Source: Kribbella sp. CA-293567
GTDB taxonomy: Bacteria > Actinomycetota > Actinomycetes > Propionibacteriales > Kribbellaceae
Direction of reading: 5' to 3'
Length of the DNA stretch: 64,000 nt
NCBI RefSeq assembly: GCF_027627575.1
Contig: NZ_CP114065.1
Location: 1,488,001-1,552,000, forward strand
Shown: positions 8,181-16,914 of the stretch, piece after piece
Numbering within the stretch: the stretch's first letter is position 1
How the letters are laid out: each line of letters begins with the position of its first letter
The notes under the pieces: generated by a model
Database searches by the model: none
What the model was told of the DNA's origin: nothing
What the model saw: only the letters and a program-made list of their open reading frames with translations
Program-made: the position numbers and the translations under genes

Positions 8181-9575
8181 GTGGCCCGGTTGAGGCGGCC
8201 GGTGATCAGTGCCCGGCTGCGGATCATCTCCTGGATGCTCGGAGTGCTCGTCCTGGCACTGGGCGCCGTCGTCTTCATGACCTGGCAGGTGCTGGCGGCC
8301 CGCGCCGACTCCGCCGCCGACAAGGAGCTCGGGCACGAGGCGACCAAGTTCCGCACCTATGCGGCGTCCCCCGCGGCCGCGGCCTACGCCACTCCCGAGA
8401 AGCTGCTGGAGCACTACCTGCAGCTCAACCAGCCCAACGACTCCGAGACGTTCTTCAGCATCGTCGACGGGCGCCCCTTCCGGCGCGGCCACGGCTCGCC
8501 GCCGGCGCGACTCGACCTCGATCCGGCCTTCGTCCAGCGGGTCGCCGGCGCCACCGGACCGGCGTACGGGTGGGCCGACAGCGTCGCGGGCAAGGTCCGG
8601 TACGCCGTACTGCCGGTGCGGACCGGCACGCAACCCGTCCGGGCGCAGCTGGTGGTGCTCGAGTTCCGCGATGTGCTCGCCAAGCCGTCGCGGGACGCGG
8701 CGCGAGCGCTGGCCATCATCGGCGCGATCACGCTCGCCCTGGCCGGGGGCGCCTGCTGGCTGGTGACGGGCCGGGTGCTGGCGCCGATCCGGCAGTTGCG
8801 CGGTACGGCCGAACAGATCGGTGAGTCCGACCTGCGCCGCCGGATCGAGGTGGTCGGCAACGACGACGTCGCGCAGCTGGCCGGGACCTTCAACACGATG
8901 CTGGACCGGCTGGAGGTCGCGTTCGTGGCGCAACGGGAGTTCGCCGACAACGCCGGGCACGAACTGCGGACCCCGATCACGGTGATCCGCGGCCATCTGG
9001 AACTGATGGGCGACGACCCGGTGGAACAGGCGGAGACCAAGGCGCTGGTGCTGGACGAGCTGGCCCGGATGAACCGGATGGTCGACGACCTGCTGGTGCT
9101 GGCCAAGAGCGACCGGCCCGACTTCCTCGCGCCGGCCGAGGTCAACCTGACCGAGCTGGTGGTCGAGGTGGTCGCGAAGGCGCGGCCACTGGCCGAGCGG
9201 ACCTGGCGGGTCGACGAGACCGCCGACGTGGTGATCGTCGCCGACGGGCAGCGGTTGACGCAGGCGCTGATGCAGCTGGTGTCGAACGCGGTCCGGCACA
9301 CCGGGGACGGGGACCGGATCGCGGTCGGCGCGCGGGTGGCCGCGGGGCAGGTGGTGCTGTGGGTCGCCGACTCGGGCACCGGGATCAAGGCCGAGGACGC
9401 CGAGCGGATCTTCGAGCGGTTCGTCCGCGGCGACGACCAGACCCGGACCGAGGGTGCCGGGCTGGGGTTGTCGATCGTCCGCTCGATCGCCCGGGCGCAC
9501 GGCGGCGACGTACGGGTGGTGCCGCAGGCAGGCCCGGGCGCGCGGTTCGAACTGACTCTCCCGGAGGTGCACTGA
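8181..9575 (+). CDS. Two-component sensor histidine kinase
   Basis: This 464-residue kinase has two membrane helices (about residues 12-35 and 175-198) enclosing an extracellular sensor domain, then HAMP, a HisKA domain with the phospho-accepting H260 in the AGHELRTPI H-box, and an HATPase_c domain with QLVSNAVRH (N-box), VADSGTGI (G1) and GAGLGLSIV (G2). It should autophosphorylate and pass phosphate to the regulator encoded next, whose ATG overlaps this stop by one base. The kinase precedes the regulator, the reverse of the common OmpR-class order. The signal is unknown. Confidence 0.93.
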   Translation: MARLRRPVISARLRIISWMLGVLVLALGAVVFMTWQVLAARADSAADKELGHEATKFRTYAASPAAAAYATPEKLLEHYLQLNQPNDSETFFSIVDGRPFRRGHGSPPARLDLDPAFVQRVAGATGPAYGWADSVAGKVRYAVLPVRTGTQPVRAQLVVLEFRDVLAKPSRDAARALAIIGAITLALAGGACWLVTGRVLAPIRQLRGTAEQIGESDLRRRIEVVGNDDVAQLAGTFNTMLDRLEVAFVAQREFADNAGHELRTPITVIRGHLELMGDDPVEQAETKALVLDELARMNRMVDDLLVLAKSDRPDFLAPAEVNLTELVVEVVAKARPLAERTWRVDETADVVIVADGQRLTQALMQLVSNAVRHTGDGDRIAVGARVAAGQVVLWVADSGTGIKAEDAERIFERFVRGDDQTRTEGAGLGLSIVRSIARAHGGDVRVVPQAGPGARFELTLPEVH

Positions 9576-10240
9576 TGGACCGGATCCTGATCGCCGAGGA
9601 CGAGGAGCGGATCGCGTCGTTCGTCGAACGCGGGCTGCGCGGCAACGGCTTCGTGACCACCGTGGTCGGTGACGGCGAGACGGCGTACTCGGAAGCCGTC
9701 AGTGGCAGCTACGACCTGCTGGTGCTCGACATCGGGCTGCCCCGGGTCGACGGCTTCACCGTGCTGCGACGGTTGCGCGAGGCAAGGGTCACGATGCCGG
9801 TGGTGATCCTGACCGCCCGCGACTCCGTCGGCGACACGGTGGCCGGTCTGGAAAGCGGCGCGGACGACTACCTGGCCAAACCCTTCGCCTTCGAGGAACT
9901 GCTGGCCCGGATCAGGCTCCGCCTCCGCAGCGACGGCACCGGCACCGCGGACACCAACGTCCTGCAGGTCGGCGACCTGGGCCTCGACCTCCGCACCCGC
10001 CGCGCCACCGTCGACGGCCGCTCGGTCGACCTGACGGCCCGCGAGTTCCTCCTCGCCGAGGTCTTCTGCCGCCACCCCGACCAGGTCCTCACCCGCGAAC
10101 AACTCCTCTCCCAGGTCTGGGGCTTCGACTTCGACCCCGGCTCCAACGTCGTCGACGTCTACATCCGCTACCTGCGCCGAAAACTCGGCCAGGACCGGAT
10201 CCAGACCATCCGAGGCATGGGCTACCGCCTGAAGCCCTAG
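9575..10240 (+). CDS. OmpR/PhoB-family response regulator
   Basis: The 221-residue regulator has a receiver domain with acidic pocket (AEDE near residue 7), phospho-acceptor D52 in LLVLDIGLP, the VILTA switch Thr and the YLAKPF Lys. A C-terminal winged helix follows, ending in VDVYIRYLRRKLG and IRGMGYRL. It should bind direct-repeat DNA when phosphorylated by the kinase encoded upstream, to which it is translationally coupled (TGATG). It ends ten bases from the convergent HEPN-like gene. Confidence 0.95.
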   Translation: MDRILIAEDEERIASFVERGLRGNGFVTTVVGDGETAYSEAVSGSYDLLVLDIGLPRVDGFTVLRRLREARVTMPVVILTARDSVGDTVAGLESGADDYLAKPFAFEELLARIRLRLRSDGTGTADTNVLQVGDLGLDLRTRRATVDGRSVDLTAREFLLAEVFCRHPDQVLTREQLLSQVWGFDFDPGSNVVDVYIRYLRRKLGQDRIQTIRGMGYRLKP

Positions 10241-10250
10241 GCCGCGGCGC

Positions 10251-10628
10251 TCAGCCCGGGACGTTGCGCCGCGCCACCTCCAACAGCCGGGCCGCCCATT
10301 CCACACTCTTGCTCGCATCCGCCGCGGAGATCGATTCCGCCTGGTACTGCGATCTCGACTTCAGCCTCAACAACCGCGAGAAGGTACTGCTGACCTCACG
10401 CCCGGCCGGCCCTGTCGCCTTCAACTCCGTGACGGCCTCCGCATGGTTGTCGGCCTTCCGCGTCCTGCCGGTCAGCGCCAGACAGATCGCGTCCTTCGAG
10501 TTGATCCCGGAGGTGACGGCACTCGAAGTGGCCGCGTTGAAGAGCTCCAGGTCATTGGTCAGTTGAGCTGCTTCGAGGAACTCCCGCGCTTTGGTGAGGT
10601 GAGCTCGGGCGTTGTCCAGTGCCGTCAT
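10251..10628 (-). CDS. HEPN-like helical partner of the nucleotidyltransferase
   Basis: These 125 residues are all-helical and match the length and layout of HEPN proteins paired with minimal nucleotidyltransferases. The start at 10628 overlaps the upstream stop by one base (TGATG). The typical HEPN RNase motif R-x4-6-H is not obvious; a shorter RSQY at the expected C-terminal helix may be a variant or mean a non-nuclease role. By analogy, MNT-HEPN pairs act as toxin-antitoxin modules in which the transferase modifies the HEPN toxin. An alternative is a simple helical adaptor. The family call rests on context plus fold. Confidence 0.6.
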   Translation of the reverse strand: MTALDNARAHLTKAREFLEAAQLTNDLELFNAATSSAVTSGINSKDAICLALTGRTRKADNHAEAVTELKATGPAGREVSSTFSRLLRLKSRSQYQAESISAADASKSVEWAARLLEVARRNVPG

Positions 10629-11257
10629 CAAGCGGTCTTCCGGGTCAGGGTCTGATGGGGTGGGGTGCCGGCGACGGGGACGGCGTCGCGGCGGAGTTCG
10701 GTGACGAGGCGTTCGCGGCGGCGTACCAGCCGCTGAAGTTCGGTGCTGCTGTACTCGACGATCTCGCACGGATTGCCGGTCCAGCGGGTGGCATGCTCGG
10801 CGAGAGTCTCGAGCTGCGTCAGCCAGCGCGGATCGGAGTCGGAGACCTCGTCCGGGCGCACCACCAAGATGTCGATGTCGCTGTCGGGCCCACCCTGGCC
10901 GCGAGAGGTCGAGCCGAAGAGCCAGACCGCCGCGGCGGGCACCTCCCAGGTCTCTGCCTCTGCCTGGAGCCGACTGATGAAGAGTTCACGGAGGCTCGCC
11001 AGCTCGCTGATCGCAGCCGCGGCAAGGTGTTCCCGGTTCATCGTGTAGAGCTTCGCGCGCCCGGCCGGCTCAACGAACACCAAACCGCTGCGCACCAGGC
11101 CGTCGAGAACCTTCTGTACGCCGCTGTAGCTCGCCGGCGGATGGAGCAGGCCTGCCAAAGCGCGACCGGTCAGCGCCCGCTCGGTCTTCACCAGCACGCC
11201 GAGCACCCGCCCGTGAAGCCCGGGAAACGCCGCTGACAGCGGATCCGAGAACTGCAT
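10628..11257 (-). CDS. Winged-helix plus minimal nucleotidyltransferase protein
   Basis: The 209-residue protein has an N-terminal winged helix (residues 1-75, with ALTGRALAGLL and GVQKVLDGLVRSGLV helices) and a C-terminal pol-beta-type nucleotidyltransferase domain with the hallmark GS-x10-D-x-D: G115-S116 and D127-D129 in WLFGSTSRGQGGPDSDID. A third acidic residue may be the Glu in CEIVEY. It should transfer a nucleotide to a protein or RNA partner. The start is secured by AGGAGGTG six bases upstream. The winged helix next to palindromic DNA directly upstream suggests it represses its own promoter. Confidence 0.82.
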   Translation of the reverse strand: MQFSDPLSAAFPGLHGRVLGVLVKTERALTGRALAGLLHPPASYSGVQKVLDGLVRSGLVFVEPAGRAKLYTMNREHLAAAAISELASLRELFISRLQAEAETWEVPAAAVWLFGSTSRGQGGPDSDIDILVVRPDEVSDSDPRWLTQLETLAEHATRWTGNPCEIVEYSSTELQRLVRRRERLVTELRRDAVPVAGTPPHQTLTRKTA

Positions 11258-11271
11258 ACGAACACCTCCTC

Positions 11272-11291
11272 ATGACCACTATATCGGTCAT
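11272..11291. promoter_or_regulatory. Inverted repeat upstream of the nucleotidyltransferase gene
   Basis: ATGACC at one end and GGTCAT at the other form a 6-8-6 inverted repeat 15 bases upstream of the nucleotidyltransferase start. It shares the TGACC half-site with the larger palindrome next to it, so it may be a second operator. Confidence 0.5.
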
Positions 11292-11293
11292 GT

Positions 11294-11329
11294 GCCCACT
11301 TGAGTGGTCACATGACCACTGAAGTGGGC
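11294..11329. promoter_or_regulatory. 36-bp near-perfect palindrome, candidate operator
   Basis: Two 17-base arms separated by a CA centre pair at every position but one. The inner 18 bases (11303-11320) read AGTGGTCA-CA-TGACCACT, and outer arms GCCCACTT and AAGTGGGC complete it. It lies between the divergent nucleotidyltransferase and acyl-CoA ligase genes and could control either. Confidence 0.7.
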
Positions 11330-11380
11330 GATCGCCGATGCCGTCTTGTCGGAACGGTGGTGGCGAGTGACGATGCTGGG

Positions 11381-13003
11381 ATGAGTCTGCCTTCGTATGC
11401 GTCCGGGGTGTCCGAGGTTTCGTTGCTGGGGGAGACGATCGGGGAGAACCTCAGGCGGACGGTCGCGGAGTACGGCGGCCGGGAGGCGCTGGTCGAGGTG
11501 GTCAGCGGGCGGCGGTGGACCTATGCGGAGTTCGGGGCGGCGGTCGACGAGTTCGGGCGGGGGTTGATGGCGCGGGGGATCGGCAAGGGGGACCGGGTCG
11601 GGATCTGGGCGCCGAACTGTGCGGAGTGGACGATCACCCAGTACGCGTCGGCCGCGATCGGGGCGATCCTGGTCAACATCAACCCGGCGTACCGGACGCA
11701 CGAGTTGGCCTACGCGCTGAACCAGTCCGGGGTGAAGCTGCTGATCTCGGCGACCGAGTTCAAGACCAGTGACTACCGCCGGATGGTCGACGAGGTGCGG
11801 GCGGACTGCCGGGCGCTGGAGGACGTCGTCTACATCGGTACGCCGGACTGGGACGCCGTCGTCGAGGCGGCCGGGCGGATCAGCCAGGAAGCGCTGGACG
11901 AACGCGCGAGCCGGTTGAGCTTCGACGACCCGATCAACATCCAGTACACCAGCGGCACCACCGGCTTCCCCAAGGGCGCGACGCTGAGCCACCACAACAT
12001 CCTCAACAACGGCTTCTTCGTCACCGAGACGATCGGCTTCGGCCCGGACGACCGGCTCTGCATCCCGGTGCCGTTCTACCACTGCTTCGGGATGGTGATG
12101 GCCAACCTCGGCTGCACCACCCACGGTGCCTGCATGGTCATCCCCGGCCCGGCTTTCGATCCGGCCGCGACCCTGCAAGCGGTTCAGGACGAGCGCTGCA
12201 CCGGCCTGTACGGCGTACCGACGATGTTCATCGCCGAACTGGGCCTGCCGGACTTCGCCTCCTACGACCTGACCTCGCTGCGAACCGGCGTGATGGCCGG
12301 CTCGCCCTGCCCGGTCGAGGTGATGAAGCGCTGCGTCGCCGACATGCACATGGCCGAGGTGGCGATCTGCTACGGCATGACCGAGACGTCCCCGGTCTCC
12401 ACCCAGACCCGCCGCGACGACGACCTGGACCGCCGGACCTCGACCGTCGGCCGCGTCATGCCGCACGTCGAGGTCAAGCTCGTCGACCCCGCGACCGGCC
12501 TCGTCGTACCCCGCGGCGAACCGGGCGAACTCTGCACCCGCGGCTACTCCGTCATGCTCGGCTACTGGGACGACCCCGAGAAGACCACCGAAGCGATCGA
12601 CGCGGCCCGCTGGATGCACACCGGCGACCTCGCGGTGATGCGCGACGACGGCTACGTGAACATCGTCGGCCGGATCAAGGACATGGTCATCCGCGGCGGC
12701 GAGAACGTCTACCCCCGCGAGATCGAGGAGTTCCTCTACACCCACCCCGGCATCGCCGACGTCCAGGTGATCGGCGTACCGGACGCCCGGTACGGCGAGG
12801 AGCTCTGCGCCTGGATCAAGCTCAAGGACGGCGCGCCATCCCTCGACGCCGCCGCGGTCAAAGAGTTTGCCTCCGGCAAGCTTGCGCACTACAAGATCCC
12901 GCGCTACGTGCTCCTGGTCGACGACTTCCCGATGACCGTCACCGGCAAGATCCGCAAGGTGGAAATGCGCGAGAAGTCGCTCGAGTTGCTTGGACTGAAG
13001 TAG
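11381..13003 (+). CDS. Fatty acyl-CoA synthetase (AMP-binding, ACSF2/FadD-like)
   Basis: This 540-residue ANL-superfamily ligase activates a carboxylic acid to acyl-AMP and then acyl-CoA. Motifs are clear: [12 protein letters not shown] (A3 P-loop), YGMTETSP (A5), GYWDDPEKT and HTGDLA (A7), [20 protein letters not shown] (A8) and the C-terminal GKIRK lysine (A10). It reads like medium-chain ACSF2-type ligases. The start at ATG 11381 lies six bases after a GACGAT hexamer; the frame is open back to 11300 through the palindrome, but that extension looks non-coding. The neighbour R2lox binds fatty-acid-like ligands in known members, a possible functional link. Confidence 0.92.
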   Translation: MSLPSYASGVSEVSLLGETIGENLRRTVAEYGGREALVEVVSGRRWTYAEFGAAVDEFGRGLMARGIGKGDRVGIWAPNCAEWTITQYASAAIGAILVNINPAYRTHELAYALNQSGVKLLISATEFKTSDYRRMVDEVRADCRALEDVVYIGTPDWDAVVEAAGRISQEALDERASRLSFDDPINIQYTSGTTGFPKGATLSHHNILNNGFFVTETIGFGPDDRLCIPVPFYHCFGMVMANLGCTTHGACMVIPGPAFDPAATLQAVQDERCTGLYGVPTMFIAELGLPDFASYDLTSLRTGVMAGSPCPVEVMKRCVADMHMAEVAICYGMTETSPVSTQTRRDDDLDRRTSTVGRVMPHVEVKLVDPATGLVVPRGEPGELCTRGYSVMLGYWDDPEKTTEAIDAARWMHTGDLAVMRDDGYVNIVGRIKDMVIRGGENVYPREIEEFLYTHPGIADVQVIGVPDARYGEELCAWIKLKDGAPSLDAAAVKEFASGKLAHYKIPRYVLLVDDFPMTVTGKIRKVEMREKSLELLGLK

Positions 13004-13114
13004 CCGCCGCACCGGGCACCACACCTCAGCCGAGCGGCGGGTCACCTGAACGCGGGTTGTGGGCACATCGCTTCAGCCCCAGATATGAGTACGGGCGGGG
13101 CTACACCCAAGCAT

Positions 13115-14083
13115 CTATCGAACGGCAGCCAAAGCGGCTGAGTCCTCGTCGCCGAAGGTGTCTTCCAGTTTCTCGGGGGAGTAGTCGAGGTCGATGCCGG
13201 TCACGTCGGCGCCGACGGCGGACTCGATGGCGCCGAGGCGGCGGGTCGCGCGGTCGCCGGCGTACGTCATCAGGGCGGTCGGGTCGATCTCCGGCGGGAC
13301 CTGCGTCATGTTGTCGAGGGCCCACTGGATCTGGGTGAGCGCGTGCGGGAGCAGGTCTTCCATGGTGTCGGTGACGACCTGCCAATTGGAGCGGTCGGCG
13401 GCGATGTGGCGGCGGCAGGTGAAGGTGCCCCAGGCCATGTGGCGGCGTTCGTCGTCGCCGATGCGGCGGACGAGTTCCTGCATGCCGGGGAGGATGCCGC
13501 GAGCGGTGCAGAGCAGGTTCCAGGCGTGGTAGCCGGTGAGGGCCAGCGTGCCTTCCACCACGTGGTTGTAGGTGACCGAGGCCTTCACCTGGTTGGCCGG
13601 GGACGGGTCGTCGGCCAGTGACTTCAGCGCGACCGGCAGTGCCTCGTAGAAGATCGCGCGGTAGCCGGGGTTGTGCTCGATGTACCCGTGCAGGTCGTGC
13701 TTGACGCCGACCGCGTCCAGCCACATCCGGAAGACCGCGGTGTGCTTGGCCTCCTCGAAGCAGAACTGGGTCAGGTACATCTCGTCGCCCAGCCGGCCCT
13801 CCGCGGCCATCGCGGCCAGGAACGGCTGGATGTCCTCGGTCACCGCCTCCTCGCCGGCGATGAACTGCGCGCACAGCATCAGTGCGGCTTCCCGTTCGTT
13901 GTCGGTGAAGTTCTGCCAGTCGATCGCGTCCTGGCTGAAGTCGATGTCCCGCGGGTTCCAGAACTTGCTGTTGCCCTTGTCGAACAGCCGCAGCGGCAGC
14001 GAGTCCCAGTTCAACCCGCCTTCCCGCAACGAGTTGAAACCCTGCCGGTGCAGAGGGTTGGTTCGAGGGGGATTGGCCGTCAT
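13115..14083 (-). CDS. R2-like ligand-binding oxidase (Mn/Fe, R2lox)
   Basis: This 322-residue ferritin-fold protein belongs to the R2lox group, not true ribonucleotide reductase R2. All metal ligands of the family align: E78, E111 and H114 (EAKH), E177 and E212 with H215 (ERRH). The residues that form the Tyr-Val ether cross-link are also present, V81 in GEEAV and Y172 in TYNHVVEG. Known members carry a Mn/Fe centre that activates oxygen and hold a long-chain fatty acid. ATG 14083 has AGGAGG five bases upstream. It follows the TetR gene by two bases, as I recall for Rv0232-Rv0233 in M. tuberculosis. Confidence 0.93.
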   Translation of the reverse strand: MTANPPRTNPLHRQGFNSLREGGLNWDSLPLRLFDKGNSKFWNPRDIDFSQDAIDWQNFTDNEREAALMLCAQFIAGEEAVTEDIQPFLAAMAAEGRLGDEMYLTQFCFEEAKHTAVFRMWLDAVGVKHDLHGYIEHNPGYRAIFYEALPVALKSLADDPSPANQVKASVTYNHVVEGTLALTGYHAWNLLCTARGILPGMQELVRRIGDDERRHMAWGTFTCRRHIAADRSNWQVVTDTMEDLLPHALTQIQWALDNMTQVPPEIDPTALMTYAGDRATRRLGAIESAVGADVTGIDLDYSPEKLEDTFGDEDSAALAAVR

Positions 14084-14085
14084 CA

Positions 14086-14667
14086 CTACCTCCTGGTGGT
14101 CAAAAAGGGACCGAGCACCCGCGCGACCTGATCGGCCACCACGGCCGGGGCCGCGCCGGGGTTGACGATGTGACTCAGCACCAGCCGCAACGCGACGTCC
14201 ACGCAAGTGGCAGAGTCATCGGCCGGTACTGCGGGCCAGTGCTCGCGCACGTGCGCGTCGAGCCGCTGGTGGCACAGTTCGAGCACCTGCTGCCCCCGCG
14301 TGGTCAGCAGTTGACTTGCCTGGTCGGAGCCGGGCTGACTCAGCGCAGCCTTCACCAGCGGGTTGTCCGAGGCGAGACTCAGGGCGCGCTCGACCGCGGC
14401 TCGCAGGCCGTCGATCGGATCGGGGTGTGCGGCCAAGGCGTCGTTCACGTCGACCAGGAACCGCTCGGTCTCCCGAACCGCGACGGCCTGCAGTACGCCC
14501 CACTTGTCGCCGAACTCGTTGTAGACGGTCTGCCGGGACACCCCGGTACGCCGCCCGACGTCGGCCATCCGCAGGCCGTCGTACCCACCGGCGACGACCG
14601 CGTCGTACGCCGAGTCGAGCAGTTCGTCACGCAGCCGACGTTTGGTCCGCTCGGCGAAGGAGTCCAC
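14086..14667 (-). CDS. TetR-family repressor of the R2lox operon
   Basis: The 193-residue protein has a standard N-terminal TetR helix-turn-helix: [38 protein letters not shown], then a helical ligand-binding region. Its stop is two bases before the R2lox start, so the two are one operon and the regulator probably senses a lipid or acyl ligand related to the oxidase. An inverted repeat at 14679-14703, 12 bases upstream of the start and overlapping a TTGACA hexamer, is a candidate autoregulatory operator. Confidence 0.9.
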   Translation of the reverse strand: MDSFAERTKRRLRDELLDSAYDAVVAGGYDGLRMADVGRRTGVSRQTVYNEFGDKWGVLQAVAVRETERFLVDVNDALAAHPDPIDGLRAAVERALSLASDNPLVKAALSQPGSDQASQLLTTRGQQVLELCHQRLDAHVREHWPAVPADDSATCVDVALRLVLSHIVNPGAAPAVVADQVARVLGPFLTTRR

Positions 14668-14678
14668 GCGACTCAGGG

Positions 14679-14703
14679 TTTACATCTGAAACCATAATGT
14701 CAA
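14679..14703. promoter_or_regulatory. Candidate TetR operator
   Basis: TTTACAT and ATGTCAA form a 7-11-7 inverted repeat with six of seven pairs. On the minus strand its first arm contains TTGACA, a consensus -35, 12-36 bases upstream of the TetR start. Binding here would block the tetR-R2lox promoter. Confidence 0.5.
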
Positions 14704-14724
14704 GGGGTCAGGCGTCGAGGTCGA

Positions 14725-14758
14725 AACTGTCAAGTCCTGACCGAGCGCGCTGACAGTT
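14725..14758. promoter_or_regulatory. Inverted repeat upstream of the HAD-LarE gene
   Basis: AACTGTCA (14725-14732) and TGACAGTT (14751-14758) are perfect 8-base complements separated by 18 bases. A second pair, GGTCAGG (14706-14712) and CCTGACC (14736-14742), interleaves with it. Together they may form an operator or a leader structure; the promoter -10 of the next gene is at 14776. Confidence 0.4.
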
Positions 14759-14788
14759 GCCGAGGCAGGAAGAAGTAGAGTTGAGGAC

Positions 14789-16258
14789 GTGTCAACCGCC
14801 GAGATTCAGCCCAGCTCCTTGACCACCGACGTGCCTGAACTGGTGGTCGGGTTCGACCTGGACATGACGCTGATCGACTCCCGGCCGGGCATCAAGGCGG
14901 TCTGGGACCTGCTGGTGGCCGAGACCGGCGCGGCGATCGACACGGAGCTCGTGGTGAGCCGGCTCGGGCCGCCGCTGAGCTGGGAGATGGCCCACTGGTT
15001 CCCCGCTGACCAGATCGACGCGATGATCGCGCGGTACCGCGAGGTCTACCCGAACTACGCGATCACCGGCAGCCTGCCGCTGCCCGGGGTCGAGGAGTCG
15101 TTGGCCACGGTGCGGGCGCTGCGCGGTCGCACGGTAGTGGTGTCGGCGAAGTACAAGCCCAGTGTCGAGCTGCACCTCGATCACCTCGGTCTGGACATCG
15201 ACGAGCCGGTCGGCGACCTGCACGGCGCCGACAAGGGCATTGCGCTGCGGGAGCATCAGGCGACCATCTATGTCGGCGACCACACCGCTGACATCGACGG
15301 AGCGCGTGCGGCGGGAGCAGTGGCGGTGTCGGTGGCCACTGGCCCGTTCACGGCCGACGAGCTGCGTGCGTACGGAGCGGACGTCGTACTGAACGACCTG
15401 ACCGAGTTTCCGGCCTGGCTGGACGCCTATGTGCTCGAGCAGCGGCTGGAAGCGCTCATGGAGCGGCTCGCCGGTTACCCGAGCCTGGTGGTCGCCTTCA
15501 GCGGCGGTGCCGACTCTGCCTTCCTGCTGGCCGCCGCGGCCCGAGCAATCGGCCCGGCCAACGTCGTAGCGGCCACGGCTGTCAGCCCGAGCCTGCCGGT
15601 GGCTGAGCTGGAGCCGGCCGCTCGCTTCGCGGACAGCATCGGCGTACGCCATGTCACGCCGCACACGCACGAGATGGACCGCGAGGGCTACCAGGCCAAC
15701 GCCGGTGACCGCTGCTACTTCTGCAAGGCGGAGCTGGTGGAGACGCTGCAGCCGATCGCGGACGAGTTCGGTATCGCGGCGATCGCCACCGGGACCAACG
15801 CCGACGACGCGATCGCCGGCTTCCGGCCGGGGATCAAGGCGGCCTTCGAGCGGGGTGCGATCACCCCGCTGCGCGACGCGCGCCTGACCAAGGCCCAGAT
15901 CCGGGAGGCCTCCCGCAGCTGGGGGCTGGAGACCTCGGACAAGCCGGCCGCGGCCTGCCTGTCGAGCCGGATCGCGTACGGGATCCGGATCACGCCGAAC
16001 CTGCTCGCCCGGGTGGACCGCGCCGAGCAGGCGGTCCGCGACCACCTCACGCCGTACGGCGTGGAGAACGTCCGGGTCCGCGATCTGGGCGAGTCGGCCA
16101 GCATCGAGATCGACGCCGCCCTGCTCGGCACGGTCGACAACGCGGCGCTGGTCGAACTGGTCCGCGCCGAGGGCTTCGCGGCCGCCGCGGTGGACGCCCG
16201 GGGCTTCCGCTCCGGCTCCATGAACGAGCGGCTGGCCAACCCCGACCGCTACCGCTGA
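14789..16258 (+). CDS. HAD hydrolase-LarE sulfurtransferase fusion
   Basis: The 489 residues join two enzymes. Residues 18-205 are a Gph-like HAD phosphatase with DLDMT (D23, D25), VVVSAK, the DKG lysine and GDHTADID. Residues 230-485 are LarE-like: PP-loop SGGADS near 238, CYFC (C309, C312) and CLSSR (C390). Three-cysteine LarE proteins are reported to hold a [4Fe-4S] cluster that carries sulfide, unlike single-cysteine LarE that sacrifices its own sulfur. LarE makes thiocarboxylates in nickel-pincer cofactor synthesis; no larB or larC is in the window. TAGAGT sits seven bases before GTG 14789, so the message is probably leaderless. Confidence 0.87.
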   Translation: MSTAEIQPSSLTTDVPELVVGFDLDMTLIDSRPGIKAVWDLLVAETGAAIDTELVVSRLGPPLSWEMAHWFPADQIDAMIARYREVYPNYAITGSLPLPGVEESLATVRALRGRTVVVSAKYKPSVELHLDHLGLDIDEPVGDLHGADKGIALREHQATIYVGDHTADIDGARAAGAVAVSVATGPFTADELRAYGADVVLNDLTEFPAWLDAYVLEQRLEALMERLAGYPSLVVAFSGGADSAFLLAAAARAIGPANVVAATAVSPSLPVAELEPAARFADSIGVRHVTPHTHEMDREGYQANAGDRCYFCKAELVETLQPIADEFGIAAIATGTNADDAIAGFRPGIKAAFERGAITPLRDARLTKAQIREASRSWGLETSDKPAAACLSSRIAYGIRITPNLLARVDRAEQAVRDHLTPYGVENVRVRDLGESASIEIDAALLGTVDNAALVELVRAEGFAAAAVDARGFRSGSMNERLANPDRYR

Positions 16259-16263
16259 CCCCG

Positions 16264-16280
16264 GCCGCCCGCCGGGCGGC
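16264..16280 (+). terminator. GC-rich hairpin after HAD-LarE gene
   Basis: An 8-1-8 perfect inverted repeat (GCCGCCCG and CGGGCGGC) starts six bases after the stop. No U-tract follows. In practice some central bases would form the loop. Confidence 0.45.
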
Positions 16281-16459
16281 AGCGCGGTGCCGGGTGGTGG
16301 CGACGATTACGAGACCGATGGGTGCGGAATCGTTGCCTCATCAGATAGTTTCCAGAGGCGGGGGCCTCCGGGTTCACGTACGCTGGGTAATCGGCCCGGA
16401 TGCAGCTCGTCCGGTCCGATCTCCGTCCTGTTCCGTCGATTAACTCCGAAGAGGTTCCC

Positions 16460-16843
16460 GTGCCTGTTGGCAAGGTCAAGTGGTATGACTCCGAGAAGGG
16501 GTTCGGCTTCCTCAGCAAGGAGGAGGGCGGGGACGTCTATGTCCGTGCGGAGGCGCTGCCGGCCGGAGTGGCCAACCTCAAGCCGGGGCAGAAGGTCGAG
16601 TTCGGCGTCGTCGAGGGCCGCAAGGGTGAGCAGGCGCTGCAGGTCCGGCTGATCGACCCGCCGCCGTCCGTGGCGAAGGCGATGCGCCCGAAGCCGGAGG
16701 ACATGGCACTGGTGATCGAGGACCTGATCAAGCTCCTCGACAACATCGGTGAGGGCTACCGCCGCGGCCGCCACCCCGATAACAAGGCCGCCCGCGGCGC
16801 CGCCACGGTCCTGCGCGGCGTCGCCGACAAACTCGACGTCTGA
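16460..16843 (+). CDS. Cold-shock domain protein with C-terminal extension
   Basis: The first 68 residues are a cold-shock OB-fold with RNP1-like KGFGFLS and RNP2-like DVYVRAE motifs, which bind single-stranded RNA or DNA. The remaining 59 residues form a helical extension (MALVIEDLIKLLDNIGEGYRR) absent from 67-residue CspA proteins and typical of an actinobacterial CspB-like subgroup. GTG 16460 is the start, with GAAGAGG five bases upstream. About 200 bases separate it from the HAD-LarE gene and may include a long cold-shock leader. A strong hairpin closes the gene. Confidence 0.92.
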   Translation: MPVGKVKWYDSEKGFGFLSKEEGGDVYVRAEALPAGVANLKPGQKVEFGVVEGRKGEQALQVRLIDPPPSVAKAMRPKPEDMALVIEDLIKLLDNIGEGYRRGRHPDNKAARGAATVLRGVADKLDV

Positions 16844-16858
16844 GCCGGATCACACCTC

Positions 16859-16890
16859 GCACGGCAAGCCCACCAGCGAGCTTGCCGTGC
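16859..16890. terminator. Bidirectional hairpin between csp and MFS genes
   Basis: Arms 16859-16869 and 16880-16890 are perfect 11-base complements with a 10-base loop. The site lies between convergent genes and can end transcription from both. Confidence 0.75.
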
Positions 16891-16914
16891 TACTCAATTC
16901 GAACGAGGCCGCGG

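Noticed and set aside
7152..9572. An 806-codon minus-strand frame opposite the two-component genes
   Set aside because: Low-complexity Arg/Pro/His/Gln product typical of antisense frames in GC-rich DNA; the plus-strand kinase is certain.
13004..13040. CCGCCGC/GCGGCGG pair between convergent genes as a terminator
   Set aside because: Seven-base arms with a 23-base loop in GC-rich DNA are expected by chance.
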